Counted from the stretch's first letter, positions 24,487-37,720 are shown. The stretch is 64,000 nucleotides of DNA from Notamacropus eugenii (GCF_028372415.1 NC_092877.1:246267536-246331535); one strand, 5' to 3'. The notes: generated from the sequence alone by a model not told the origin. Translations and numbers: made by a program.

Positions 24487-24738
24487 TGTTGTTCAGTCTT
24501 TCAGCCATTTCTAACTCTTCATTACCCCATTTGAGGTTTTCTTGGTGAAGATATTGGAGTGGTTTGCCATTTCCTTCTCTTGCTCATTTTATGGATGCAT
24601 CACTGAGGTAAACAACAATGAGAGACTGGTCCAGGGTAACACAGCTTTTAAGTACATGAAGACATATTTGAACTCAGGAAGATTAGTCTTCCTGATTTCA
24701 GGTTTGACATTGTGTCCACTGTGCTACTTAACTGTCCT
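24487..24738 (-). mobile_element. tRNA-derived SINE with RTE/BovB-like tail, antisense
   Basis: The plus strand begins with the antisense tail ('ttgttgttcagtctttcagc'), then 'ttggagtggtttgccatttc', and ends with the antisense tRNA head ('tgtgtccactgtgctactta'). It lies directly beside the THER1-like copy, only a few bases away. The 72-codon plus-strand frame over it is a shadow. Confidence 0.9.
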
Positions 24739-25234
24739 ATCTTCAGTTAAGTGGCTCTAAATATAACATGAAATACTTATATACTCACATGAGTCTATGA
24801 CCTCAGAGCTCTATGTATTCCCTTCAGTCATGCAGATCACATTATTTTCTTGTCGTTATTGGTAGATAGCTAAACCTGGATTGTACAACAAATGTACAAA
24901 TAGGTATTCCTCAGTTCTCTTAATGTTTGAAGGAAAAACAATGGTGAACACTATTTCTCCAAGGATTAACCCTCCGTCTTGTGGCATGACCAGCCCATCT
25001 CCCTGACTCTATTACCCCTATAAACTTCTTTGAATATATCTTTTCCTGGGCTTCTTTTTTATAATTGATTGTTTGTAATAGGTGGCAGCCTGGCATATCC
25101 ACAGTGCACCTCTCCCTTTCACTTTTATGTGATCCTTTCTCTCATTTTGTTCAGACTATGTATTATAAAATTTGCAGTTATACAACCTCTGATGAATACT
25201 ATTATTTAAAAGATGAAAAGAGAATGAGATAATC
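24739..25234. other. intergenic DNA, nothing recognised
   Basis: No repeat or coding signal that I can name. Confidence 0.4.
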
Positions 25235-25440
25235 ATATTTATTATTTGCTAACTATAAAAATGCTTTTGATTTAATCGAGCAAACTACTATCTCAAAGGC
25301 CCCCTATGAAAAAGGTGCCACTCATACAAATTTTAAAATTATATGATTCCTTAAAAGACATAACAGTAGACATACTTCTTTGATGATCCTGTGATCATTA
25401 TTAGTGAGATATAAAAGAGGTAAATATATGCTTAGAAAAG
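25235..25440 (+). mobile_element. second RTE-type reverse-transcriptase relic
   Basis: With frameshifts, translation gives YKNAFDLIEQTTISKA, then EKGATHTNFKII, and after a shift LFDDPVIII ending near an RYKRG-like block. This matches the palm region of RTE-like LINEs with an FxDYKKAFD motif followed by RRGxxQGD. The catalytic Asp of the AFD motif is retained, but stops interrupt the frame. It differs from the LTKAF type at 2440-3775, so it is a separate lineage. Only about 200 bp survives. Confidence 0.65.
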
Positions 25441-26220
25441 CTAATCAGTCCTGTCATGGAGAAGACAGAGCACATCTTCTAGTTGAAAATAAGAGCCTCT
25501 TTAAGTGATGAAGCTCACCTCTAGCTCCTATCTGTGACTGTCTCCCTATTAACTGTGTCAATGGAAAATTCCTGGACTTCTCAAATGAAATGCATTATGA
25601 ATTCAAAGCCTTTAGCCTCACTATCCATAGTGGGGAAAAAAGTCAAAAACCAAAATTATAAATGCATTTCATGAAAATTGCGTATTTGCTTGGGTATGTT
25701 ATTTATTTGGATGGAAAACCTACATTAGTTCTACACAAGTGTTAAAATTGGACATTGAGAGTATTATCTCAAATTGATCAGGAATAGAATGCCATGTGTA
25801 TTGATTTAGGGAATCTGAATTTTCTTATGTGACCCTTAGTTTCTGCTTTAAATTTAAAGTATAACTTTAATCATGTTTACTCTATTGAATGTATTAATAA
25901 TGATGTCTCACATTCAAGGTATAGAGAGGAAGTAAAATTTTCTTACAAGTAGGCATATAATGTTATGAATTTAAGGTAATCAGTGATACGTTTTGCCAAA
26001 ATTTCAACCTTTTTATAAATATTGAGGAATGTTAGAAAATTTTTTATATTGGTAAAATTTAGATTTAAATCATAATACGACTGCTTTGTCATAATTACTC
26101 TCATTTTACTCTTATGACAACATACATGGGGGCATAGAACTTATCACATTATAGAAAAAATATGATATATTGCACATGTACCATTAGTATCCACTCAATA
26201 TCAAAAGAATTATAGGAAAT
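25441..26220. other. intergenic DNA, nothing recognised
   Basis: AT-rich; no repeat identified. Confidence 0.4.
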
Positions 26221-26462
26221 CTCATATATATATATATGTATATATATGTATGTATATGTATACATATATACATATACACACATATACACACTGTGTATAT
26301 TATATATACACATACATATTCACACAGACACATACATGCATACTAATTCATGTACACTTAAGGGTGTATATACATATAAACACAGTACATATATTGTATA
26401 TGCACCCATGTGTATACATATGTGCATATAAACATATATATGACATATATGTATATATCAGC
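26221..26462. repeat. (TATATG/CATATA)n microsatellite
   Basis: Compound TA, TATG and CACATA repeats interrupted by less regular sequence at about 26335-26370. Confidence 0.85.
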
Positions 26463-27246
26463 ACTCAAAGCAAGAATCTATTGTGAGAAGTTAGACAGAC
26501 ATAAGTCATATTGGTTCATAGTAATCTATGTTGTTGGAAACAGCACTAACATAGTGATGTAGTTGATATATTGAAATGTGCAGTTAGTTAAATTCAGATA
26601 TATAGAGTTTAAGTTGCCTGCTCAAATAATTACATACTATTCAGTACAAAGCTAAAGGCAAACTGGGTTTACAAATTACTTTTTAATTAATAGCATGCAT
26701 TACAGACTGTGATCAAACTTTAATATGCAATGAAAGTATGGAAATCTTTTTTTTTTTCTTTACAAATAGGCAGCTAGAAGACTAGATGAAGCTCACCATC
26801 CTTTTTCTTCCACATTTCTGCATTTTAATTGAAGGTTAATCAGATATCTAAGAATTAAAACAGAATCAGGAATACTTAAATAAATATTATAAAAACTCAG
26901 AATTAAGAAAAATGCATTAACAAAAAGTTTCAAGAAGTCCACCTTATTATAAAAATATACATACTGATTAAGTGATATGCTAATCCAAAAGGCCTTTGTA
27001 ATTTGGTATTTATTCTCTTCTTTGCTGGTGTATATCATTTAATAAGCCATATATTGCCCTTAAACATCATGGTTATGTGTTCTCTCATGCCTTTTACCTC
27101 AGTAGGCTGAATATCATAGCAATAGGTGCCTTTTCTGGCTCCTTCTATTAAAAAGTCGCAGAAACTATAATTCTCCTCAAGTATGACTAGGACAGGTGGT
27201 GAATGAGAAAAGAGAATGTTGGAAAGAAAGGGGAAGAAGGGATGTC
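26463..27246. other. intergenic DNA, nothing recognised
   Basis: No repeat family seen; an 81-codon minus-strand frame at 26793-27038 has no recognisable features. Confidence 0.4.
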
Positions 27247-27486
27247 AGTGATGGCAGTAGTGTCTCACATTTATATTGTGCTTGAAGCTTACAAAACTCT
27301 TTGTAATCATTTAATCTGATATTCACAACAGCTCAGTGAAGGAGACAGTATAATTATTATCCCTATTTTATAGATGAGGAAATTGAGACTTCTCTATCTG
27401 TCTATCTTTCTATCTATCTATCTATCTATCTTTCTATCTATCTATGCATGTAGACATGTATGTACATACACATACTTCCATAAATG

Positions 27487-27518
<32 letters not shown>

Positions 27519-27600
27519 TTTTTCCTGAATTGCCTAGGGTCAGAATCTGAATGTGGTTTTCCTGAATCCAAGTCTAATATTTTCTTTCTACTACTCACTG
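27247..27600 (+). mobile_element. MIR/THER1-like SINE split by microsatellites
   Basis: The left half ('ttgtgcttgaagcttacaaa', then 'tattttatagatgaggaaat', to 27390) and the right half ('aattgcctagggtcagaatc', then 'ttcctgaatccaagtctaat', from about 27525) are consecutive parts of the same consensus. They are separated by microsatellite sequence at 27392-27520 that occupies the place of the short A-rich 'gaggcagacag' stretch. Confidence 0.85.
27392..27515. repeat. (TCTA)n plus (CA)n microsatellites
   Basis: TCTA repeats at 27394-27445, a short unique spacer, then a CA run at 27487-27518. They sit inside a MIR copy. Confidence 0.9.
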
Positions 27601-30600
27601 TTGTCTCTTGTTTTAAGTAAGAACATAATAAGGGGATGTACCTCAGCATCTAAAGAGATAGTGGAGTCATCCTCTCACTTCATCTCATATTATGCTTCAT
27701 TGTTGAAGAATACTGGAACTCAAACCTTACTCCTGATCTACATTTATAATCCAATTTTTGTGATTCCTCCTCCCCCCCTCCGGAAGGAAATATAGAACCA
27801 ATCCCATTGAGTAGAACAAGAAAAGTGTTTTTTGTACTATTCACTTATTTTTCCTCGGTGAAAAATGTGACTAATATTACCAATTTCAGTAAATCCAATT
27901 TTCCCTTTCTAATCCAAAGAACAAAAGATAACACATTGCAGCATCTCACAGAGATGGAAAATTACATCTTATTACTGAGCAAGGAGAAGAAATTATTCCA
28001 ACTCAATGTAAAGGTGAAAATGGCTCCCATCTCTGGAATAATGCAACTTAATAACGTCTAACATGTTAGTATGATACTATAAAATATTTCATATTAAATA
28101 TAACATTTCTTGCATCTGGGTATCCCTTTTGGTTATGCTCAAAGGTCCTGTGAAAAGTGAGAATCATTTTCCATTGTAATTTTTATTAGACGTATCACTG
28201 ATGCCAAAAGCAGATCTCTCATGGGGAAAAAATAAACTTCAAAAAGAGACTAGAAAGAATACTATAAAGAAATAATTTGCTTTTATTTGAAAATTTCATA
28301 TATATCTCTATATTGCCATGTTCCTGAAGAAAATGTAGATATGACATTTAAAATAAGTCCCATGGCTAAGAATTCCCTTAAAAGAAAATGTCATAGGCCA
28401 GCCCTCTAAAGAAAAGCAGCCCACACAGAGATCTCAAATGTTGCTTCTTTAATATCACTAAGGTGAAGTATGTCTTTTTAAAGTACTAGGTCAGAGAGAA
28501 AGTCGTGAAATGAAAGAGATACTTCCATCACCATTTCTTAGTATTTCAACTGGAGGACAATTAACAGGTGGGTTATCCCAGGTAAGTTTTATAGAGTCTG
28601 TTGTTTTGGAGTGCCCTCATTTCAAATGGTAGTGATTGACTTTACCATGCACATGTTTCCTGCATTCAGCAGTGACAGCTCTTTGATCTGTTAACTCCAG
28701 TAGGCTTTGCTGATAGTCAAAACTGACCTTTATCTCACAATATAATGCATTGTTCATCCATAGTGAATTATAAAAGTGTTGGTAATCATTTTCTTTGTAG
28801 AAACTCTTCTAGTTTTTCAAAAGGGTAAAGCTTGTGGAACAGAAATAAAGCCCCTTCAGAGAACTTAGACTGTATAGACTTCTTCTTTATACTATTCAAA
28901 CTATTACTTACAAAAGTTCTTTTTTTCTTCCAAGCCTCATGCCAGCTGTGTTGATAAAAGGACGAAACAATGCCTTCTGTCAGTTACTTCCTTCAAATGT
29001 TGCAGTGACTTACCCATTATGAGCAGCATGTTTGAAAATACACCTGTGGAGAGAATGTCTTCTATGGCAAAGGAACTTCCAGATAAATTGGAACTGACAT
29101 TATTGTGATGTTATTTATGCCCAAGCCACGGATGCAACAGGAGATATTAAGCAAGAGATGAGGGAAGGGAGTGTGCTGATCATAGAAGGAAGGAAGTTTA
29201 CTTTTTGAGTTTCTTTTTTTGTTTTTAATGTCACTTTTCTTTATACCATATTCAAATGGGCGATGCAGAACTTTATGTCTTTATATTCATCTACAACTCA
29301 CTTCAATACATCTCTGGAGAGTTTTGAACATTTGCCCAATTTAGAAAAAAAAATTAACTTTATTTTTTACCACAGTTGCGAGAAATAGACTCATTACTAT
29401 TATTGTACTAAAATTTCATTAATTGAGAATGAAAATATTGTGGTAATAGATGTGTTCTAAATTAGTGAACCTTAGCTGATGATTTTTTTTAATACAGATG
29501 CTGTTTTAATCATTTCAAATGAATTACATAGGTTAAAGTAGATTGGCATATAAAGATGCTATTATATTTCCTTTAACAAATAAAAATCAGTCACTCTGAG
29601 CTTATTGATTGTTCTTTAGAAAATGTCTGCTTGTAACAAGCGGCTTTTAAGGATGCTTGAAAACAATTCATTTTTGAAGTGAATTCAAATAACTTCCAAA
29701 ATACTGTATTTATATTAATTTAGTTTTTAAAGTAATATCTTTCTTAATGGATATTCTAATAGTAAACTTAGCAATGTCTGCATTTCAATTTTTCTAAATT
29801 AGTGTGGTCCAAAGTAATGAATTTTCATTGCATTTATAAAGATGCAATAATCTGACATTTCTGTAATGTTCATGCATTAGAGAAAGTGGATAGCTATATG
29901 ATCAATATTTATATATGCTGCAAATACTATTTTTACCACCAATTTGCAAATTAAATTGACAAGTGGCTACAATAAAACCCTAAGATCTTAGGAGAGGCGA
30001 TTAAGAAAAAATGGCAGTAAGAGAGTATCTAGCTTCTCTAAGTGAAATCACATCTTTAGGCATGTATTCTGGATATGTATTATATCCAGACATCCTGAAT
30101 GTAATGGCAAATATGACTGCTTAAACATTGTCAGTATTCTACGAAAGGACATGGAAAACTGGTGTGTTACCATAATACTGAAATTAAAATAATATGTATT
30201 AGGTCATGGATAAAACTTGTTCTGTTTGCTCTTAAAGGCTGTAATTAGGCGCATGTAACTATTACAGAGAAACATACACAAGGTTGTTATATAGAGAAAA
30301 CAAAAGAAAGCAAAACTTCTTCGTAGGTATAACTATCCAAAATAGAATAGATTCCCTTGCAATGTAGCAGAATCATTTTCAAATAAAGCCGAATGTCTCA
30401 ATTGTTGTGAATGTTAGGGGTGATATTTTGTCAATTTGGAGTTATATTGGATAATATTGGCTATGGTGATCCTGTTACTTCATAAGAAAGGTTGAGTAAA
30501 TTATTAGTGGAAAGCAAGTCTGTACTAAAAATGAAAAAAATGTTGCATGCAATTTTTTATAATGAATAAATTTTAGATGCCTCATTTAAGGAGGAAAATA

Positions 30601-30687
30601 ATCACTGATGAAAGACAGATAGACCGAATAGAGATAGAGATATTTAAATATCACACCTTGTCACATCGTGTGGAACACATTTACCAG
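27601..30687. other. 3 kb without recognised elements
   Basis: I recognise no transposon or gene. The stretches at 28540-28760 and 29480-29900 are complex, non-repetitive and AT-rich, of the type that in gene deserts may be conserved noncoding sequence. This is an impression, not evidence. Confidence 0.35.
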
Positions 30688-31383
30688 GAAAGTATAACTT
30701 GCAGGGTGGAGCCAAGATGGTAGAGTATAAAGATGTACATACTTTAGTTGTTTCAGCACAGTCTATAAAATACCTGTAAAGAAAGACTTTCAAAAATTTC
30801 TAGAGAAGCAGAAGCAACAGAATGACTAAGGGGAGGAGATTTCCACATCAGAGTGACCTGAAAGGTCAACAGGAAAGGTCTGTTACACCAGATGCAGAAG
30901 CCTTGACTGCATGGCACTATGAGGAGCAAGACCAGAGCAGGTCTTGGGGGAGGGATTCCCATCAGCAGCAGAGGTTCTCAGATCCCTCAACTCACAAGGG
31001 CCAAAGGCAGCTTCAAAGATCAGAGGCTGGGGAGGCGGTGCTTTTTCACCTTGGTGACAAGGAAGCAGCCCCCCCACCCCACCCCTGCTCTAGGTGGTGA
31101 CATCAGTAGCAGCAGCAACAGCAGCTGGTTGGAGACCTCAGCTTAAAACCCTTGGGGTAATTGAGAAGCTTATCTGAACTTGAGCTCTGAGTGGCAGCCT
31201 GGCCCCCTCCTAAAGATCCTGGCAGAATTGAACAGATGATATGAATCTCATCCAGGAACCTGGCCAAGGAGTAAACTCTTCTCCCTTGATTATGCCACCG
31301 TGGAGGAACTGAGAACTTACAGGTCCCCAGAGTATACCCTTTTCTTTAAAAAGGACCCAAAAGTCATGTAACTGGTTGGATAA

Positions 31384-32479
31384 ATGCCCAAAAAAGGGGG
31401 CAAAAAGTAAGATGATAGAAGGTTACATTTCTGGCGAACAAGTATTTTCTCCAAACCATTTGATTGAGGAAGAACAATGCATTTCAATAGAGGAAGACAT
31501 AAAAGTCAAGGTTTCTGCTTCCCAAACATCCAAAATAAATATGCAATGGACTCAGGTCATGGAAGAGCTCAAAAAGAATTTTTAAAATCAAGTAAGAGAG
31601 GTGAAGGAAAAATTGGGAAGAAAAATGGGAAGGATGGAAAAAAATTATGAAAAGAGAATCAACAGCTTGCTAAAGGACACCCAAAAAATGGAGAAGAAAA
31701 TAACACCTTTAAAAATGAGCAAACTCAACTGGGAAAAGAGTTCCAAAAAATCAATGAGGAGAACAATGTTTTAAAAAGCAGAATTAGCCAAATGGAAAAG
31801 GAGGTTCAGAAACTCACTGAAGAAAATTGTTCTTTAAAAATCAGAATGGAGCAGATGGAAGATAAAGACTTTATAAGAAAACAAGAAATTGCCAAACAAA
31901 ACCAAAGGAATGAAAAAAGTGGAAGAGAATGTGAAACATCTCATTGGAAAAACAACTGACCTAGAAAATAGAACCAGGAGAGGCAATTTAAAAATTATGG
32001 GACTAACTGAAAGTCATGATCAAAAAAGAACCTAGATATCACCTTTCAAGAAATTATCAAGGAAAACTTCCCTGACATTCTAGAGGGCAACATAAATACA
32101 GAAAAAATCCACTGAACACCTCCTGAAAGAGATCCAAAAAGGGAAACTCCTAGGAATATTGAAGCTGAATTTCAGAGTTCCAGGGTCAAGGAAAAAAATA
32201 TTTCAAGTAGCTGGAAAGAAACCATTTGAAAATTGTGTAAATACAAGAGGGATAACACAAGTTCTAGCATCTTCTACATTAAGGGATCTAAGGGCATGGA
32301 GTATAATATTCCAGAATGTAAAGGAACTAAGATTAAAACCAAGAATCATCTACTCAGCAAAACTGACTATAATACTTCAGGGGACAAATTGGTCATTCAA
32401 TGAAATAGAGGACTTTCAAGCACTCTTGATGAAAAGACTAGAGATGAAAAGAAAATTTAACTTTCAAACACAACAATAA
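31384..32479 (+). pseudogene. HAL1 ORF1 (L1 ORF1p-like), broken
   Basis: ORF1p is an RNA-binding chaperone that forms coiled-coil trimers on element RNA. The start MPKKGG matches the MPRKGK start of the other copies, but is followed by a stop within nine codons; the next frame (EGYISGEQVF...) continues to 31585. Further stops and shifts follow ('ttttaaaatcaagtaagag', the 'aacctagatatcacc' site). The C-terminal domain is open from about 32159 to 32479 and ends NFNFQTQQ-like. The middle is heptad-like and Lys/Glu rich. No functional protein is possible. Confidence 0.85.
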
Positions 32480-32617
32480 AAGAATCATGGAAAGGTAAAC
32501 AGTAAAGAGAAATCACAAAGGACTTACTAAAGTTGAACTGTTTACATTCTTATATGGAAAAATAATATGTGTAACTGTTGAAACTTTTCTCAGTATCTGA
32601 GTAGTTTCAGGGAATAT

Positions 32618-32765
32618 ACACGCACACACAAACACATATGCACACATATATGGAGAGAGAGAAAGGGAGACAGAGAGAGAGAGAAACAGATAGAGACAGA
32701 CAGACAGAGAGAGACAGACAGACAGAGACAGATGAAGAGACAGATACAGAGAGACAGAGAGCACA
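32618..32765. repeat. (CA)n and (GAGACA)n repeats inside HAL1 3' region
   Basis: CACACA and CAGACAGA/GAGAGA repeats lie between the ORF1 stop and the 3' end. The other copies have shorter CA or GT tracts at the same place, so this is an expanded internal microsatellite. Confidence 0.9.
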
Positions 32766-33607
32766 AGGAGAGTTGAATAGGAAACAATCATATCTAAAAA
32801 ACTAAAATTAAGGGATCGGAGAGGAATATATTGGGAGGAGAAAGTTAGAAATGGAAAGGGGCAAATTATCTCTCATAAAAGAGGAAAGGAAAAGCTTTTT
32901 CAATGGAGGGGAAAAGGGGGAGGTGAGGGGGAAAAGTGAAGCTTACTCTTATCACATTTGGCTCAAGGAAGGAATAACATGCACACTCAATTTGTCATGA
33001 AAACTTATCTTACACTCCTCGAGAGTAGAGAAGAAGGGGATAGGAAGGGTGGGCAAGGATGATGCAAGGGATGGAAAATGGGAGAAAGGAGCAATTAGAA
33101 ATAAACACTCTTGGGGAGGGACAAGGTCAAAAGAGAGAATAGAAGAAATTGAGGAGCAGGAGAGGATGGAGGGGAATATAGTTAGTCTTACACAACATGA
33201 CTATTATGGAAGTCATTTGGAAAACTACACATATAGAGCCTATATTGAATTTCTTGCTTTCTCAGTGGGTTTTGGTGGGGAGGGAGGAAGCAAGAGAAGT
33301 TGGAACTCAAATTTTAGGAACAAATTTTGAGAACTGTTTTTGTCTATAGCTGGAAAATAAGAAATACAGGTAATGGGGTACAGAAATTTATCTAGTCCTA
33401 CAGGACAAGAGGAAAGGTGGGAATAAGGGAAGGGAGAGGTGTTAGAAGGGAGGGCACATTGGTGGAAGGGGTAATCAAAATGCAAGATGTTTTGGGTTGA
33501 TGGAAGGAGAGAGATGGGGAGAAAATTTGGAACTCAAAATTTTATGAAAATGAATGTTGAAAACTTTAACTAAAAACAAAGTCTAAAAAAAAGAAAGTAT
33601 AGCATGC

Positions 33608-35329
33608 CATGGAAAATTAGTGAGACAATCTAGAATGACAAAAATATTTTTAATTAAAATTTCCAAATTAACAGATTCCTTCAATTATTTTCCTAAAATT
33701 ATCATTAACATGAAATGCTTCACTACTGACATTAAAAAATGATCCACAGAGCACTAATCTAACACATACCTTCATTCAAAAACAATGCATATTGATTTTG
33801 TAGCATTACATTTGATAATCTTTGCTTTCCCTGAAAATTTACTTTTCTACCTTGATTTTCCTTAGGCTTATTAAAACATAAAAGGCTTTTAGATAGAGTC
33901 ATAGTTTCCATTTTAATTTCAGTTCAGTTTCAAAATTTTGTTGAATTCATTTAAAAATAAAATATTCCAAAGCAAGTAATAATGGATGATTTTGATCTCC
34001 TTGGCCACAGGCTACATGAGGTAAAAAAATTTAGTTTGATCTTGCATTGACAAAGTGAAATTCAAATAAGCAAGGGAATCAGGAGATGATAATATAAACT
34101 GTTCTCTATAAAGAGAAAACTAGAGATTCTGTGATGATGCTGTGGCAGGGATGAAGGTGGGCATAAGGTAGAGCAGATGAGGCTAAGAGGAGGGTGAAGG
34201 GGAAAGAAAGAGGAGGGATAGAAAGTTTTTGTCTATTGCAATAGTAGCATTGCATAATAACAAAAATAGCCAAAGCTGCCCAGAACTTGTTCGTGCAAGT
34301 ACATATACACCTAAATATGTACAGATATATTTTATGTATTTCCAGTCTCCTGTTTCTAGTTTTACAGGTTGTAAACTCAACCTCTTTTTTTAAAAAATAT
34401 AACTGAAAATGATAAAAGGTAAAAGTATCTTTGAAACTGGACATTTTTTAAAGTGCATTAATATATGGAAAGGCAGTGTGATATAGCAAATATAAAATTG
34501 TCTTAACAGCTAAGGTGACAGACATTGAAGTCCTTCTCACGACAATGGCCTTCACTAGGCATCTCATTTAGCAATTCAATACGATTATCAACTCAATAAT
34601 AGTTTAAGAGAAAGAATAATTACCAATCTTTGTTGTCACGGAATGTTTGTTCACCTGGGAGTTCTCTGCACAAACGAAATCTCGTGTCAAATCACTGTCA
34701 ATGAAAAAAAATAAATTCAATTAATTTTCAATGCTATTTAAAATGGAATGCTGTATATGTCTATTTAGAACATCCATGGTTATGTACATTATATTTCATC
34801 AAAGTGACTTGCAGAAAAAAATATCTCCTTAAAAGATAGCTATTGACTCAAGGCATTATAAGACATAATAATTTATGAGTTTAGGTCTAGTTGTCTCTTT
34901 CCTATGGCGTACTTCAGAGATCACAAATGAAAACTTCAGTGTTAACTATCCATATTAAATTGGACATTATCTTTTATAATTAAAAAAAATTAGATAAATC
35001 TAAATTGCATCCCTCTTTTTAGCTTTGTTGAATATAACATTTTAATGACAATATTTTTGGCCTTTTGGTTTACCTGTGCTTTTAAGACATAATATTTTAC
35101 TTTTTATTAAGTATCATTTTTCTCTCAGTCCCATCTGAAAAGAAAAGGTGAAAAAAGAAAACTTTTAAACGGAGGTGATTGCTCGAGAAAAACAAATTTC
35201 ATATTGTCCACATGCAAAAATACATGATTAATACTATTCATTTTATTTATTCTCTTTCTGTTAAAAAGTGGGTAGGATTTTTCAGTATTGATGCTGTTTA
35301 TTAGTAGTTCTCAATTCTTAAGCACAGTG
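33608..35329. other. intergenic DNA with a possible SINE scrap
   Basis: At about 34465-34560 a weak tRNA-SINE-like block ('aaggcagtgtgatatagcaa') may be present. Otherwise nothing recognised. Confidence 0.4.
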
Positions 35330-35645
35330 CTTGAGTATTGAAAAGTAACTTATTTTTACAATGTTGTTATAATATCATTTCTTCTGGCTCTGTTCACTTT
35401 ACTCTTCATGAAGGCACACAATCCTTCCCACATTTCTCTGAAGCTAACCCTCTACTCATTTCTCAAGGTACAACAGTATTTCTTCCATTGCATTCATATG
35501 CCATAATTTGTTCAGCCATTTTGCAATGATAGGCACTAATTTCATTTCTAGACTTTGTTCTGATCAAAATAGCTGTGATAAGCATTTTTTCTACCTTTGA
35601 CTCATTTCTCCTCTTAAACTGATCTTTATCGAGTGTAGGGCAAGT
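35330..35645 (-). mobile_element. L1 3' UTR fragment, antisense, old
   Basis: Blocks 'acatttctctgaagctaacc', 'tcaaggtacaacagtatttc' and 'tatgccataatttgttcagc' line up with the antisense L1 at 38320-38480. It is strongly diverged and short. Confidence 0.75.
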
Positions 35646-37149
35646 TAGCATGTTCCATTTTTTTAATTTATTTTTGTATCCTAATCTAATGGTTCTTCAT
35701 GTTATGTAGATTGCCTAAGTTTTCCAAAGATTATGCAGCAGGAGCCCTTGCTCTGGCAGGGTCTCCTCAGCTGTAAATACTCAAAAAGCCATCTTGTAAT
35801 ACCTTGTTATATATTACATGAAAATTTCCCTATTTAAATGCAGTTACTCTCGCCACTTACATTTCTTTTTGGAGAACACTTGGGGACATAGGTATTTATT
35901 AAGACTATGCTAAGTATGAAATATTTGTGAACCCTGGATAAAGCCATTAATTTTGGAAGGATTGAGGGCACAGGAATGTATCTTCTCCAACTGATGAAGC
36001 AAAAACAATGTCACTTACAAAATTTAATTTCTTAACATATTGTAACAATGGAAGAAATTTTCAGTCATATGTAAAAACTGTCCCATTTGTTTGGACTTGC
36101 ATCATTTTGAGTTAGGTACTTAGGAGCAAAAAGAATTGTTGGGACATAGTAATAGTAGTGGTCTTAAGCTTCAGTGTAGCAGGAGTTGGGGTCTATGCAG
36201 AACTTTCTATATTACTGGTAAATCCATGCTATAACAAGGTCCCCACCCTACCTGGCTCCCAAATACAATTATTTAGACTCAATAAAATGCCAAATTGAGA
36301 GGATAATTACATCACTTGCAATCCAACAGTAGAGAAAGAGGAGAATTGTGCACTGAATTTGCAAAAGAAACTGATAAAAGTAAGAAGTAATCAAGTAGTG
36401 GAATAGGGGAATGATACTCTCTCTTCCTACTTCAGCTCCTGAAGTGACACTCATCTTCAAATCACTTTTAAAAATTCTCAATTGAACTTCTGGAAATACA
36501 TTAGAAGAAAATACAATTTCTCTATTTAGCCTTTGATCAAAGCCATAATTGACTTCCATGGCACAGGTACCTTTTTTCCTTTCTTCCTGGAGAATTAGGT
36601 AAGTAAAATGTGCAATAAGAAGTATAACCAGAGTAGAATAACCAGAGCTTTGACCCCAGATTAATTGACATATTCAGAGTCACACTACCTCCTCCATTCT
36701 ATTCCTGATCACTAGTTGGGCTTATATTTTCTGTTGGTGTCAGTCTGCAACTACTTTTTTTGCTTTGATATATCCAAAGCTTCGAACCTAAACCCTCATT
36801 ATCACATTACTTTCATGAAGAAAGTGAAAATCAATATACACCAGCTTGGGGGGAATTCTAAAGTCTTTCATTTTAGAAGCATGGTCCAGAACAAGCTTAC
36901 TTTTTCCTCTTTTCTTGTGGTTACCTCCCCAATATCAGTATCTCCTCATATCTACTCCATACACTCACTCTATACTTGCCCAAATTGTTAAAATTCCTAG
37001 CTATGTCTTTGCTTATGATATATTCTGGTCAGTCGGGGTTTGTGAAGTGCCGTTCACTTGTGTTTGGAAAGCAGGGTTGAAATTAATGTTCTAAAGCTTA
37101 TTTGGCAGAATGCAAAATAGCATATTCCCTAAGAATATAACTAATAAGA
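35646..37149. other. intergenic DNA, nothing recognised
   Basis: Several short frames, none with a recognisable family. No repeat identified. Confidence 0.4.
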
Positions 37150-37486
37150 AAGGGGGTAGAAAACCAAGTCAATATTCAATGAATATTTAATAAGTATCCA
37201 CTGTGAAGGATATTCTTTTCTGAGGGCTGTGGATAAACATTTGAAAAAGTAAGATCAGAAAGCAGAGTCATTTCAAGGTACTTACAATCCAATGGGGGAA
37301 GACAGATGATATAAAAAAAAATATAAGGCTTGATCTCATGTAGAAGATGAAATTTGAATAACCCTTCACTGAAACTAGGAGTTTTAAGAGGTGAAGGTCA
37401 GATGGTAGTGCATTCCAAATATGAAGGACAACTTTTGCAAATACATACAGGTAGGACATGGGATGTCCTTGAAGGGAAAAGGGAAT
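37150..37486 (+). mobile_element. MIR/THER2-like CORE-SINE or L2-related repeat
   Basis: Begins 'caatgaatatttaataagta', continues with 'caaggtacttacaatccaat' and 'gggggaagacagatgatata', then 'ggtgaaggtcagatggtagt' and 'gcattccaaatatgaagg'. This matches the common mammalian/monotreme repeat with 'aatatttattaagtgcctac' and 'aaggagcttacaatctaat'. Family name is approximate. Confidence 0.65.
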
Positions 37487-37720
37487 GGTAAAGAAATAAA
37501 CATTTAGTAATTGTCTAAAATGAGCCACATACTGTGTTAAGCACTTTAAAAAATACTATCTCATGATTTTCACAAAAACACTAACAGGTAGGTGTTGTTA
37601 TTATTCCCCTTAAAGTTGAGAAACTGAAGCAGACAGCGATTAAGTGACAAACCCAGGATCAGATCTTTCCAGTTCCAGGTTCAGCACTCTTTCCACTATA
37701 CCACTCCAATGCCTCTAATG
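37487..37720 (+). mobile_element. MIR/THER1-like CORE-SINE
   Basis: Blocks 'tactgtgttaagcacttta', 'ggtaggtgttgttattattc', 'gagaaactgaagcagacagc', 'aagtgacaaacccaggatca' and 'gcactctttccactatacca' are in consensus order; nearly full length. Confidence 0.9.

Larger units (their letters stand above)
30703..33592 (+). mobile_element. HAL1 (half-L1) element, full length, with 15-bp TSD
   Basis: It starts with 'gcagggtggagccaagatgg', the L1 5' terminus, has a leader of about 680 bp, an ORF1 region (31384-32479), a 3' region with a microsatellite and an A-rich end near 33592. It runs straight from the ORF1 stop into the 3' region shared with the other copies, so there is no ORF2. Flanking duplications are 'gaaagtataacttgc' (30688-30702) and 'gaaagtatagcatgc' (33593-33607), 13 of 15 matching. 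ORF1-only L1 derivatives are known as HAL1 and rely on L1 enzymes supplied in trans. More diverged than the copies at 39.8 and 48.7 kb. Confidence 0.9.

Noticed and set aside
32513..32791. Ser/Leu/Cys-rich minus-strand frame of 92 codons
   Set aside because: Antisense of the GACA/GAGA repeat inside the HAL1 3' region.
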